Source: DAOUKH01 sp965207995 (GTDB lineage Bacteria; Chloroflexota; Dehalococcoidia; SHYB01). Taken from it: a stretch of DNA of 64,000 nucleotides. This document shows, one piece after another, positions 50,473 to 60,102 of this stretch. The position numbers were made by a program, and so were the translations under genes. Location: the NCBI GenBank assembly GCA_965207995.1, contig OZ242299.1:434001-498000 (forward strand). Direction: 5' to 3'. Numbering within the stretch: position 1 is the stretch's first letter; each line of letters begins with the position of its first letter. Under the pieces are notes generated by a model. That model made no database searches and was not told where the DNA came from. It worked only from the letters and a program-made list of their open reading frames with translations.

Positions 50473-50766
50473 CTAGACGCCGTCGATGATTTCGATCTCG
50501 TAGTCCAGCAGCTCGACGTCGCCCAACTGCCGTTCAATGTAATGCACGACGTTCGACAGCATGGAGTTGGCGTGCCGCCCGTCGTTGCTCACGCACGTCA
50601 GCCCGAAGGTGAGCCGCTGCCATGCCTCTTGGTCCTCGATTTCGGCAATGGCGACGTTGAACTTCGCGCGGACCTTGGAGGAAATCGAGTGGGACACTCG
50701 CCGCTTCCCTTTGATGTTGTCGTTTTCGGGGATTCTCAGGGAGAGTCTGCAGACGCCCACGTGCAT
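50473..50766 (-). CDS. DUF503 family protein (YlxP-like)
   Basis: A 97-aa protein with the DUF503 pattern: MHVGVCRLSLRIPENDNIKGKR-like start, KVRAKFNVAIAEIEDQEAWQRLTFGLTCVSNDGRHANSMLSNVVHYIER. In Firmicutes YlxP sits near infB/rbfA and is thought to affect ribosome assembly; here it precedes the helicase. ATG at 50766 with TATAAT ending 9 nt upstream, so nearly leaderless. Confidence 0.9.
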   Translation of the reverse strand: MHVGVCRLSLRIPENDNIKGKRRVSHSISSKVRAKFNVAIAEIEDQEAWQRLTFGLTCVSNDGRHANSMLSNVVHYIERQLGDVELLDYEIEIIDGV

Positions 50767-50775
50767 GGCCCAACG

Positions 50776-50781
50776 ATTATA
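50776..50781 (-). promoter_or_regulatory. -10 box for the DUF503 gene
   Basis: A perfect minus-strand TATAAT (50781-50776). Transcription would start about 3 nt before the ATG at 50766. Confidence 0.5.
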
Positions 50782-50816
50782 CCCCCCGTGTTCACCTGTT
50801 CGTTACATTGACGCGA

Positions 50817-50846
50817 TTGACGCTTTCGCCGGAGTCTCCTTAGAAT
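50817..50846 (+). promoter_or_regulatory. Promoter of ubiE-rex
   Basis: -35 TTGACG (50817-50822), 18-nt spacer, -10 TAGAAT (50841-50846). The expected start at about 50853 lies inside the Rex-operator-like sequence. Confidence 0.6.
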
Positions 50847-50863
50847 TGTGAATCCTGTAGCAA
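50846..50863. promoter_or_regulatory. Rex-operator-like 18-bp site
   Basis: TTGTGAA, 4 nt, GTAGCAA. The left half is a perfect match to the Rex half-site of TTGTGAA-N4-TTCACAA and the right half matches 4 of 7. It spans the predicted transcription start of the operon encoding Rex itself, suggesting autoregulation by NADH/NAD+. Confidence 0.45.
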
Positions 50864-50898
50864 TCCGGCGGTTCTTTCGCGTAGTGTCCTCACAAGCC

Positions 50899-51651
50899 AT
50901 GGACAGGCCTTCAGACGCGGAGAAGACGGGCTACGTTCGCCGCCTGTTTGGGCGCATCGCTCCGAGGTACGACCTTGGGAACCGCGTCATCAGCCTGGGG
51001 CGCGACCGGGGCTGGCGGCGGGAAGCGACCAAGGACTTCGGGCCGGTCGCAGGAGAGCGCATCTTGGACGTGGGATCGGGCACCGGCGACCTATCGCTCG
51101 CGCTGGCCTCAGCGGGGGCCTCGGTCACTGCCTGCGACCTCAGTGCGCCCATGCTCCAGATTAGCGCGCGGCGCGCCCGCGAAACCAACGGCGGCGGCCT
51201 CGACATCTCCCACGTGCTCGCCGACGCCCTCCGGCTTCCCTTCGCCGACGCCGTCTTCGACGGCGCTGCGGCCGCCTTCACCGTCCGCAACTTCGCCGAC
51301 CTCGGCCGGGGGCTTGCGGAAATCGCCCGTGTACTCAAGCCCTCGGGGCGCTTCCTCTGCCTCGAGTTCACCCAGCCTCCCTCGGCCCTCGTGGCCGCGC
51401 TCTACCGCCCCTACCTCAACTACGTGCTGCCCCTCCTCGGCGGCGCGGTAACCGGCGACCCCGGCGCCTACCGCTACCTCACCGCTTCGATCAAGACCTT
51501 CCCCGGTCCCGAGCCGCTCGCGGGCCTTATGCGGGCGGCCGGATTCGCCCGCGTCGACTGGCGGCTGCTGAACCTCGGCTCCGTCGCCATCCACCTCTGC
51601 CGAAAGGAGCCCGCGGGCGACCCCGCCCAACCCCAGCCCGCCACGGTTTGA
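50899..51651 (+). CDS. ubiE: UbiE/MenG-type quinone methyltransferase
   Basis: A 250-aa SAM-dependent methyltransferase. The N-terminus KTGYVRRLFGRIAPRYDLGNRVISLGRDRGWRR, SAM motif ILDVGSGTGDLSLALA, and late YRYLTASIKTFPGPEPLAGLMRAAGF are typical of UbiE/MenG. It methylates demethylmenaquinone (or demethoxyubiquinol). The ATG at 50899 is chosen over the GTG at 50848 because that GTG lies upstream of the predicted transcription start. Overlaps rex by 4 nt. Confidence 0.9.
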   Translation: MDRPSDAEKTGYVRRLFGRIAPRYDLGNRVISLGRDRGWRREATKDFGPVAGERILDVGSGTGDLSLALASAGASVTACDLSAPMLQISARRARETNGGGLDISHVLADALRLPFADAVFDGAAAAFTVRNFADLGRGLAEIARVLKPSGRFLCLEFTQPPSALVAALYRPYLNYVLPLLGGAVTGDPGAYRYLTASIKTFPGPEPLAGLMRAAGFARVDWRLLNLGSVAIHLCRKEPAGDPAQPQPATV

Positions 51652-52304
51652 CCCAAGAACAATCGATTCCCCAGAACATTCCCGAAGTCGTCATCCTGCG
51701 CCTGCCGCTCTACGTGCGGGTGCTGGCCCAGCTCCGCGACGACGGCGTCGAGGTCGTCAGCTCCCGCGAGCTCGGCGACCGTCTCGGCGTCACGCCGGCG
51801 CAGATTCGAAAAGACCTGAGCTACTTCGGGCGCTTCGGCAAACAGGGCCGGGGCTACAACGTGGGCTACCTCGTCGGCGAGCTACGCCGCGTCCTCGGCC
51901 TCGACCGCGAGTGGAACACCGCCGTGATCGGCGTCGGCCGCCTCGGACGGGCCATCATCAACTACCCTGGCTTCGGCCCGGAGGGCTTCCGGGTCGTGGC
52001 GGCGTTCGACAACGACCCCGACCAGATCGGCCGAGAGCTGGCCCATCTCAACGTGCTCTCGACGAACGACCTGCCCGCGGTGATCGGCAGCCAGCGCATC
52101 GACATTGCCATCGTCGCGGTGCCGGCGCAGACGGCGCAGTCGGTCATCGATCAGCTCGTCGAGTGCGGGGTCAAGGCAATCCTGAACTACGCGCCGATCG
52201 CGCCGCAGGCCCCCGAAGACGTGCGGGTCCGCAACATCGACCCCGTCCTGGGCCTCCAGACGATGACGTACCACCTGGCGTCGCAGCAGGGCGCGGACGC
52301 GTAG
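51648..52304 (+). CDS. rex: Redox-sensing transcriptional repressor Rex
   Basis: A 218-aa repressor with an N-terminal winged HTH (RLPLYVRVLAQLRDDGVEVVSSRELGDRLGVTPAQIRKDLSYFGRFGKQGRGY) and a Rossmann NADH domain with GVGRLG at 95-100, ending with the domain-swapped C-terminal helix (GLQTMTYHLASQ). It senses the NADH/NAD+ ratio and represses respiratory and fermentative genes. The start is TTG at 51648 overlapping the ubiE stop (TTGA). Convergent with the atp operon. Confidence 0.95.
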   Translation: MTQEQSIPQNIPEVVILRLPLYVRVLAQLRDDGVEVVSSRELGDRLGVTPAQIRKDLSYFGRFGKQGRGYNVGYLVGELRRVLGLDREWNTAVIGVGRLGRAIINYPGFGPEGFRVVAAFDNDPDQIGRELAHLNVLSTNDLPAVIGSQRIDIAIVAVPAQTAQSVIDQLVECGVKAILNYAPIAPQAPEDVRVRNIDPVLGLQTMTYHLASQQGADA

Positions 52305-52321
52305 GGGAGCGACGGCGCGCC

Positions 52322-52759
52322 TTAGCGGCGCGGCGGCTCGGGAGCGCCGGTGGCGCGGCGGCGGCGGGCCACCTTCAGCCGGATGTTCGCCCGCCGCAGC
52401 GAGTTGAGGGCGCGCTGCAGGTCAAGGTCGGTGGCGTGGGAGGCGATACGCTCCTGGGCCTTCCGCATCGCCTCTTCGGCGCGGGCGAGGTCGATCTCAT
52501 CCGCGCGCTCCGCCGAGTCCGCCAGCACGATGACCTTGTTGTCGAGAATCTCGAGGAAGCCCCCCGCGACGGCGAAGGTCAGGGTATCTTGGCCGCCGTC
52601 CTTGAGGCGTATCTCGCCGGGTTCGAGCATGGTGAGCAGAGGGGCGTGACGCGGCAGCAGGCCGAGCTGGCCCTCGGTGCCGGGCGCGATGATCATGTCG
52701 GCCTCGGCTTCGAGGACGGTGCGCTCGGCGGTGACGATCTCGATCTTCAGCTTCGCCAT
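52322..52759 (-). CDS. atpC: ATP synthase F1 epsilon subunit
   Basis: A 145-aa epsilon subunit with an N-terminal beta-sandwich (KLKIEIVTAERTVLEAEADMIIAPGTEGQLGLLPRHAPLLTML) and a C-terminal helical hairpin (LARAEEAMRKAQERIAS). It is part of the central stalk. The last gene of the operon, with a short basic tail. ATG at 52759. Confidence 0.95.
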   Translation of the reverse strand: MAKLKIEIVTAERTVLEAEADMIIAPGTEGQLGLLPRHAPLLTMLEPGEIRLKDGGQDTLTFAVAGGFLEILDNKVIVLADSAERADEIDLARAEEAMRKAQERIASHATDLDLQRALNSLRRANIRLKVARRRRATGAPEPPRR

Positions 52760-52800
52760 GTCTCTTTTCTCACGCGTGGCGGGCGGAGCGGTGCTCTCTC

Positions 52801-54198
<1,398 letters not shown>

Positions 54199-54247
54199 CT
54201 CGTTCCTCCTGCTCAAGGAGAGCCGTTGCTGTCGCTTTCACGAATCC

Positions 54248-55114
54248 TCACCCTTCCAAGGCCACGACGCCGCCGGTGATGTCGAGCAGCTCGCCGGTAA
54301 TCGTGGCCTGGCGGACCTTGTTCATTTCGAGCGTGAGTCCCTGGATCATTTCGTTGGCGCTGTCCGTCGCGTTGCGCATGGCGACCATGCGGGCGGAGTG
54401 CTCGCTCGCGTTCGCTTCGAGCAGGGCCTGATAGACCTGCACGTCGACAAATCGCGGCAGCAGCTCGCGCAGGACGCCGGCCGCGTCCGGCTCATAGATA
54501 TAGCTGGCGTGCACCGCGGCGCCGTCGTCCGCCGCCTCCGGCTCGATCGGCAGCAATTGCCGTACCACCGGCCGCTGGACCACCATCGAGACGAACTCGG
54601 CGTAGATCAGATAAACCCGGTCGGCCTCGCCCGACGTGTACGCGTCGGTGATGAGGCGCGTCATGGGCTGGATGTCGGGGACTTCGAAGCGGTCGCCCAT
54701 GTCGGTGAATGAAGCCGTGACGTTTTGGCCGTAGCGGATCAGGAAGTCGCGGCCCTTCTTCCCGATGGTCACCGCCGAGACCGGGAGCTTCTCTTCGAGC
54801 ACGAACTGGGAGGCCCGCCGGTTGAGGTTCGAGTTGAGCCCGCCGGTGAGGCCGCGGTCGGGCGTGACATGGAGGATCTGGACGTTCTGCACCTCCCGCT
54901 TTTCGAGCAGCGGGTGCAGATCTTCCAGGCTCTCCGACTGGGCCGCGAGGTGTCCAAGGACGCTCTGCAGCTTGTCGGCGTAAGGCCGTCCGGCCAGCAC
55001 GCGCTCCTGAGCGCGGCGCATCTTCGACGCCGCGATCATCTCCATGGCGCGCGTGATCTTCGCCGTATTCTCGACGCTCCGGATGCGCCGCCGTATGGTC
55101 CTCAGATTCGCCAT
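54248..55114 (-). CDS. atpG: ATP synthase F1 gamma subunit
   Basis: A 288-aa central-shaft subunit. MANLRTIRRRIRSVENTAKITRAMEMIAASKMRRAQ-type N-terminus and the C-terminal EHSARMVAMRNATDSANEMIQGLTLEMNKVRQATITGELLDI helix are conserved. GLTGGLNSNLNRR is the usual nucleotide-face loop. Between alpha and beta genes. Confidence 0.97.
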   Translation of the reverse strand: MANLRTIRRRIRSVENTAKITRAMEMIAASKMRRAQERVLAGRPYADKLQSVLGHLAAQSESLEDLHPLLEKREVQNVQILHVTPDRGLTGGLNSNLNRRASQFVLEEKLPVSAVTIGKKGRDFLIRYGQNVTASFTDMGDRFEVPDIQPMTRLITDAYTSGEADRVYLIYAEFVSMVVQRPVVRQLLPIEPEAADDGAAVHASYIYEPDAAGVLRELLPRFVDVQVYQALLEANASEHSARMVAMRNATDSANEMIQGLTLEMNKVRQATITGELLDITGGVVALEG

Positions 55115-55140
55115 AGTTCAGCTTTAGCGGAGGCTCTCCC

Positions 55141-56646
55141 CTAGTAGGGCACTGAGTCCTTGAACTCCTGGATCGCGGCCTTCAGTTGCTCACCGGTCTC
55201 GTCGGGGACGTCGCTCGACTCGGTGATGGCCGCAAGGATTTCGGGATGGTTGGTGCGCATGAACTCGACGAAGGCCGCGTCGAAGGCGGTGACCTTCTCG
55301 ACGGGCACGTCGTCGAGGAAACCGTTGACGCCGGCATAGAGCACGGCAATCTGGTCGGCGAGCGAGTAGGGGCCGTACTGCCCCTGCTTCAGCAACTCGG
55401 TCATGCGCTGCCCGCGCTCGATCTGGGCGCGCGTGGTGGCATCAAGGTCGGCGGTGCCGAACTGGGCGAAGGCTGCCAGGGCGCGGAACTGGGCAAGGTC
55501 GAGCCGCAGACCGCCGGCGACCTTCTTCATCGCCCGCGTCTGCGCCGAGCCGCCCACCCGCGAGACCGAGATGCCCACGTTCATCGCGGGCCGCACGCCG
55601 GCGTTGAACAAGTCGGTCTCCAGGAAGATCTGGCCGTCGGTGATCGAGATCACATTGGTGGGAACGTAGGCCGAAACATCGCCGGCCTGCGTCTCGATGA
55701 TGGGCAGGGCGGTCAGCGAGCCGCCGCCGAACTCTGCGTCGAGGTTGGCAGAGCGTTCGAGCAGCCGGCTGTGGAGATAGAAGACGTCGCCTGGGTAGGC
55801 CTCGCGGCCGGGCGGGCGCCGCAGCAACAGCGACATCTGCCGGTAGGCCCAGGCGTGCTTGGAGAGGTCGTCGTAGATGATGAGGGCGTCCTTGCCCTGG
55901 TCCATGAAGAACTCGCCCATCGCGGTGCCCGAATAGGGGGCGAGGTACTGGAGCGCGGCCGAGTCCGACGCGTTGGCGGCGACGATGATGGTGTGCTCCA
56001 TCGCGCCGGCGGCCTCCAGGATGCCCACGGTCTGGGCGACCTTGCCCGCCTTCTGGCCGATGGCGACGTAGATGCAGATCAGGTCGCCACCCTTCTGATT
56101 AATGATGGCGTCGATCGCGATGGCCGACTTGCCCGTCGTCCGGTCGCCGATGATGAGCTCCCGCTGGCCGCGCCCGATCGGAATCATCGAGTCGATAACC
56201 TTCAGGCCGGTCTGCACCGGGCGGTCGACCGATTTGCGGGTCACCACGTTGGGGGCGATTTTCTCGACGGGGCGGCTCTCGTTGGTCTTGATCGGGCCCT
56301 TGCCGTCGATGGCCCGGCCCAGGGAATCGACCACGCGACCGACCATGGCGTCGCCCACGGGAACCTCGGCGACCCGGCCGGTGGCGCGGACTTCATCGCC
56401 TTCCTTGATGGCCGAGTCGTCGCCGAAGATCACGACGCCGACGGTCTCTTCCTCGAGGTTCAGCGCCATGCCCTGGACGTTGCCCGGTAGGTCGACCAGC
56501 TCGCCGTAGCTGATGCCGGTGAGTCCGTGTACCCGGGCGATGCCGTCGCCGACCTCGACGACGGTGCCGACGTCCACGGTGGTCGTCGATGCGCCGTACT
56601 GCTCGATTTGCTGCTTGATAATCGCGGCGATGTCGTTTGCCGCCAT
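55141..56646 (-). CDS. atpA: ATP synthase F1 alpha subunit
   Basis: A 501-aa non-catalytic subunit. The P-loop is GDRTTGKS, with the conserved ALIIYDDLSKHAWAYRQMSLLLRRPPGREAYPGDVFYLHSRLLERSA region. ATG at 56646. All expected sections are present at family length. Confidence 0.97.
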   Translation of the reverse strand: MAANDIAAIIKQQIEQYGASTTTVDVGTVVEVGDGIARVHGLTGISYGELVDLPGNVQGMALNLEEETVGVVIFGDDSAIKEGDEVRATGRVAEVPVGDAMVGRVVDSLGRAIDGKGPIKTNESRPVEKIAPNVVTRKSVDRPVQTGLKVIDSMIPIGRGQRELIIGDRTTGKSAIAIDAIINQKGGDLICIYVAIGQKAGKVAQTVGILEAAGAMEHTIIVAANASDSAALQYLAPYSGTAMGEFFMDQGKDALIIYDDLSKHAWAYRQMSLLLRRPPGREAYPGDVFYLHSRLLERSANLDAEFGGGSLTALPIIETQAGDVSAYVPTNVISITDGQIFLETDLFNAGVRPAMNVGISVSRVGGSAQTRAMKKVAGGLRLDLAQFRALAAFAQFGTADLDATTRAQIERGQRMTELLKQGQYGPYSLADQIAVLYAGVNGFLDDVPVEKVTAFDAAFVEFMRTNHPEILAAITESSDVPDETGEQLKAAIQEFKDSVPY

Positions 56647-56733
56647 GCCTCTGCCCCCTGGCCGCGCCTGCGGCCTCCTGGGTTTATCTTTCCCTGGTCC
56701 TGTTCTTGGTTGTCGTTCCTTGTTCCGGGCCTG

Positions 56734-57279
56734 CTATGCCACGCCCTCGTGCAGAGTGCGGCGCAGGCTGTTCAGCTTCGACCGGACGCTGCCGTCGACG
56801 ACGCGGTCGCCGATCTTGACGACCATCCCGCCCACCAGCTCCGGGTCGGTGCGGTATTCCAAGCGCACCTCTTTGCCGGTCACGTCAGCGAGCCACTGCT
56901 CGATGCGGCCGCGCTCCGCCTGGTCCGGTTCCACCGCGGTGACGACCTCGGCGCGGACGATGCCGCGGTGCTCGTCGAGGAGCCGGTGAAACTCGGCTGC
57001 GAGCGGCAAGGCGAGGGCGGCCAGCCGGCCCTTGGCGACCAGGAGCGTCGCCAGGTTCAGGCCCTCCGGGCTCAACCCGGGAAGGACTTGCGCCACGGCC
57101 TCGCGCTTCTGGTCGACCGACAGCTTCGGGCTCTCCACAAGCTCGGAGAAGCCCTCCTGCGCGGCCGCTTCGGCAAGCGCCTCGAGATCGCTCACCCACG
57201 CGTCCATCGTGTCGCGCTCACGGGCGATCTCAAACGCCGCTTGGGCGTAGCGTCTCGCCGATGCTCCCGGTGACGGCAC
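56734..57279 (-). CDS. atpH: ATP synthase F1 delta subunit
   Basis: A 181-aa peripheral-stalk subunit. The N-terminus ASARRYAQAAFEIARERDTMDAW and C-terminal DPELVGGMVVKIGDRVVDGSVRSKLNSLRRTL match the OSCP/delta family. The start is GTG at 57279. Confidence 0.95.
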   Translation of the reverse strand: MPSPGASARRYAQAAFEIARERDTMDAWVSDLEALAEAAAQEGFSELVESPKLSVDQKREAVAQVLPGLSPEGLNLATLLVAKGRLAALALPLAAEFHRLLDEHRGIVRAEVVTAVEPDQAERGRIEQWLADVTGKEVRLEYRTDPELVGGMVVKIGDRVVDGSVRSKLNSLRRTLHEGVA

Positions 57280-57303
57280 TGCTCTCTTCTTCCTCGAAGT
57301 TCC

Positions 57304-57810
57304 TTAGTTCTGATTCGCGCCGTTCTGCATGCCCTCTTGGAGGACTTCCTCAATCAACTGGCGGTGCTGCGCCTCGTCGAGCGAGGAATTGATGACGCGC
57401 TCGGCGGCGAGGACGGCGAGGTCGGAGAACTGCGCCCGCAGGCGCTCCAACGCCTCGTCCCGCTCCCGCTGGATGTCGGCCTGCGCCCGCGCGGTGATCT
57501 GCTCCGCGTCGCGGCGCGCCTGCTCGCGTGCCTCCTCGCGGACCCGCTCGGCGACTTGCGTCGCTTGGGCCACGATGCCGCGCCCTTCCTCGCGGGCCTC
57601 CTCGATCTGTTTCCGCACGGCCTCTTCGGCTTCGGCGCTTTCCGCCTTCATTCGATCGGCCTGCTCCAGGCTTTCCTTGATCCGCTGGCCGCGCTGGTCC
57701 AGCATCCGCGTCACGGGCTTGTACAGCAACAGGTACAGCACCGTCAGCAGGATGGTGAAGTTGATGATCTGGGCGACCAGACCAGGTAGGTTGATCCCTA
57801 GTGCATCCAC
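57304..57810 (-). CDS. atpF: ATP synthase Fo b subunit
   Basis: A 168-aa peripheral-stalk subunit: one N-terminal membrane helix (LVAQIINFTILLTVLYLLLYKPVTRML) followed by a long charged coiled coil (QRIKESLEQADRMKAESAEAEEAVRKQIEEA) and the C-terminal AAERVINSSLDEAQHRQLIEEVL. Standard length. Confidence 0.95.
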   Translation of the reverse strand: MDALGINLPGLVAQIINFTILLTVLYLLLYKPVTRMLDQRGQRIKESLEQADRMKAESAEAEEAVRKQIEEAREEGRGIVAQATQVAERVREEAREQARRDAEQITARAQADIQRERDEALERLRAQFSDLAVLAAERVINSSLDEAQHRQLIEEVLQEGMQNGANQN

Positions 57811-57888
57811 GCAGACCCCCTTGGCTCTACCAATGGAGCATCCGGAGACCGCGGCGCGGTCCCCGGCCCTGTACTCCGATTCGAACCG

Positions 57889-58155
57889 CTAGAGGACGAA
57901 GGCGATGATGACGGCCACGATCAGGGCGTAAATCGCGATCGCTTCGGCGAACGCGATGCCCAGGATCATGTTCGTCCTGATCGAGTTCTCGGCCTCCGGA
58001 TTGCGGCCCAGGGCCTCCATCGCGCGCGCCACCAGCATGCCGATGCCAATGCCGGGGCCGATGGCCCCGACGCCGATCGAGAGACCCGCGCCGATGGCCT
58101 TCAAGCCGCTGTCGCCGACGGCGGTCTGACCCAACACCGAGAAGAGCGCATCCAT
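57889..58155 (-). CDS. atpE: ATP synthase Fo c subunit
   Basis: An 88-aa c-ring hairpin. Helix 1 is AIGAGLSIGVGAIGPGIGIGMLVARAMEA, the polar loop LGRNPEAENSIR, and helix 2 carries the ion-binding Glu71 (GIAFAEAIAIYALIVAV). The Gln and Ser ligands that mark Na+ rings are absent, so proton coupling is expected. Confidence 0.96.
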   Translation of the reverse strand: MDALFSVLGQTAVGDSGLKAIGAGLSIGVGAIGPGIGIGMLVARAMEALGRNPEAENSIRTNMILGIAFAEAIAIYALIVAVIIAFVL

Positions 58156-58248
58156 AATTCCTGTCCTCCTGACCTTTCTGCCTGACTCAGTTGCTCGCTA
58201 GATTCACGTTCGGTTATCGAAAGCCGGGCGCGCCCGGCGGAAATGTCG

Positions 58249-59550
58249 CTAGTGACCGCCTCCATGACCCTGCTCGCCGTGATCGTCGTGGGAGGTCGTC
58301 GCCAGCACCGCGAACACCAGCGTAAGCATGGCGAAGACGACGGCCTGAATGAACCCCACGAAGACCTCGAGGAGGAAGGGGAAGACGAAGACCCCGGCCA
58401 TGATCGGCAGCAGGAAAGCCACGGAGAAGATGAGCACTTCGCCGGCGAACATGTTGCCGAAGAGCCGGAAGCTGAAGCTGATGATCTTGGCGAATTCGCT
58501 GATCGCCTCGAGGATGCCGATGATGAACCCAAGTGGGCCCTGCCGGAACTGGATGAACCGGGAGACGTAGCTGAAGAAGCCGTTGGCTTTGACCCCCCAC
58601 CACTGCACCATGAACATCGCCACGAGCGCGATGGCCAGCGTGTTCATCAGGTCGGTGTTCATCCCCCGGAAGAAGGGGAGCAGGCGGCCGACCGTTTTGC
58701 CCTCGAGGTTCACCTCGGTCTCGCCGGAGGTGACGGTGCCCGTCCGGGCCGCCCATTCGTCGAAATTCCACCACTCGCCGAGCTCGATTTCCTTGGCTTT
58801 GCCGAAGCCGAAGGGAATGAGCCGCGCCCCGCTATCGCCGTCGAAGATGACCAGCTTCTCGGCCGCGCCTTCCTCTTCGACGAGATGCGTGAGCGTCGGC
58901 AGGCCGAGCTCGTGGGCGACCACATCGACCTCATGAGGGTTCGGCGGGCCTGCGCCCTCGAAGGTGGAAGTCTTGTAGTAGTACTCGACCTCTTCCTCGT
59001 AGTCGTGCAGGACCTCTTCGAGGTGGTGGAGCCCGTCCTTATTGGCGTCGGGAGCCGCCAGGGCCGTTTCGATCTCTTCCACCATGTCTTCGACGGCGAT
59101 CTCCACGGCGTGGAAGACGAGATACTGACCGGTCTCGACCTTGCCGACGGTGCCGAACACCGGTGTGAGCGAGGTCCAGTTCCCGACAAGAATGAAGATG
59201 AAGATGGTGGCGACGAGGGGGAAGAACATGCGGCCGCGCTTCTTGCCGGCCATGTCCTCCACGATGCCCAAGAGCCAGCCGACGATGCCCTCGACGAGGT
59301 TCTGCATCCGGCTGCTCGGCACCAGCGTGAGGTTGCGCACCCCCAGCCACACGATGAGGAGCACCACCGCCATCGCGATCCATGCGGAGATGACGCTGTT
59401 GGTGAGGTTCCAGACGCCGAAGATGTCCTTCGCGACCGTCTCGGCGGCAAGGGAGATAAAGGGAATGGGGAAGTTGAGGAAGAGCCGGCCCGCCACCGTC
59501 GCCGCAAAGGCTACGATGACGAGGAGTATGACTTTCTGCTTCCCGGTCAC
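58249..59550 (-). CDS. atpB: ATP synthase Fo a subunit with large EF-hand-bearing insertion
   Basis: A 433-aa subunit, well beyond the usual 230-290. Membrane helices resemble the family, with the proton-path region RLFGNMFAGEVLIFSVAFLLPIMAG and C-terminal FVGFIQAVVFAMLTLVF. Between NWTSLTP (about 124-130) and FFRGMNTDLMNTLAIAL (about 293-309) lies an acidic soluble insert of about 150 residues, predicted extracytoplasmic. It holds a perfect EF-hand-like loop, Asp168 to Glu179 (DANKDGLHHLEE). The GTG start at 59550 overlaps the atpZ-like stop (GTGA). Confidence 0.93.
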   Translation of the reverse strand: MTGKQKVILLVIVAFAATVAGRLFLNFPIPFISLAAETVAKDIFGVWNLTNSVISAWIAMAVVLLIVWLGVRNLTLVPSSRMQNLVEGIVGWLLGIVEDMAGKKRGRMFFPLVATIFIFILVGNWTSLTPVFGTVGKVETGQYLVFHAVEIAVEDMVEEIETALAAPDANKDGLHHLEEVLHDYEEEVEYYYKTSTFEGAGPPNPHEVDVVAHELGLPTLTHLVEEEGAAEKLVIFDGDSGARLIPFGFGKAKEIELGEWWNFDEWAARTGTVTSGETEVNLEGKTVGRLLPFFRGMNTDLMNTLAIALVAMFMVQWWGVKANGFFSYVSRFIQFRQGPLGFIIGILEAISEFAKIISFSFRLFGNMFAGEVLIFSVAFLLPIMAGVFVFPFLLEVFVGFIQAVVFAMLTLVFAVLATTSHDDHGEQGHGGGH

Positions 59551-59828
59551 TCGTCGTTCCCCGGGCGGGCGGCGCGCTCCCGCGCCTCTCGCGTGTACAA
59601 CGGCATCAGCATCTTGAACATGCCGTAGAAACCGGAGGCGGTCCCTAGCAGCAGTCCCAGGAGGAGGAAGACCGGCTGGGTCTCCAACCACCTATCGAGG
59701 AAGTACCCGCCGACGAGCCCGATGGCCAGGTTCGCGGCGAAATACCACCCGAATCCCAGGAGGCGCAACACGTCTTTCTGACGGATGAGCTTCGGAGGTG
59801 AATCGGGTTCCCCGCTGGGCTTGTGCAT
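59547..59828 (-). CDS. AtpZ/AtpI-like small membrane protein
   Basis: A protein of up to 93 aa with two hydrophobic helices (GFGWYFAANLAIGLVGGYFL and FLLLGLLLGTASGFYGMFKML) and the D-R-W-L-E-T-x-P link typical of AtpZ/AtpI, which assist c-ring assembly or carry Mg2+/Ca2+. It heads the atp operon. The ATG at 59828 overlaps the -10 box of the apparent promoter, so if that promoter is used, translation probably starts at the in-frame GTG at 59771, leaving 74 aa. Confidence 0.85.
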   Translation of the reverse strand: MHKPSGEPDSPPKLIRQKDVLRLLGFGWYFAANLAIGLVGGYFLDRWLETQPVFLLLGLLLGTASGFYGMFKMLMPLYTREARERAARPGNDE

Positions 59829-59854
59829 TCTATCACAACCCCTTTTTCTGTCAA
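59827..59854 (-). promoter_or_regulatory. Promoter of the ATP synthase operon
   Basis: Minus-strand -35 TTGACA (59854-59849), 16-nt spacer, -10 TAGAAT (59832-59827). The predicted start near 59820. It overlaps the ATG at 59828. Confidence 0.6.
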
Positions 59855-59985
59855 CAAAGTCAGACGGCCTCGCGTCAACGAATTTCTCGGCCGCCAGCAG
59901 GGTTGCCCGCGCCATTCTAATCGGCGCGGCGCCCGTTGAGAAGCATCGCCCTCCCCAACTCTCCCCACACTCGCAGGGGGGCGTG

Positions 59986-60022
59986 TTAAACCTCTCCCCC
60001 TCTGGGGGAGATTGAGAGAGGG
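59986..60022 (+). repeat. Dispersed hairpin repeat, copy 2
   Basis: TTAAACCTCTCCCCC, then TCTGGGGGAGATTGAGAGAGGG. Intergenic between the atp operon and the bifunctional-nuclease gene; same orientation as copies at 60860, 63621 and 63708. Confidence 0.7.
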
Positions 60023-60102
60023 CACGCGCCCAAAGGGCGCGCCGGACGGGAGGAGTCGGGAGGTCTTCGGTGAACTGAGGGCCGGAGCCGGCGCGCCGAG
60101 GG

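Noticed and set aside
50848..50898. GTG at 50848 as the ubiE start
   Set aside because: It lies immediately after the -10 box and upstream of the predicted transcription start; the ATG at 50899 keeps the whole conserved UbiE N-terminus.
57860..57892. Possible tRNA T-arm (GGTTCGAATC-like, minus strand) after atpE
   Set aside because: The flanking bases do not form a 5-bp T-stem, and no acceptor, D or anticodon arms can be drawn.
57889..58155. Sodium-coupled c-ring
   Set aside because: The Gln in helix 1 and Ser next to the Glu in helix 2 that bind Na+ are absent; the sequence fits a proton ring.
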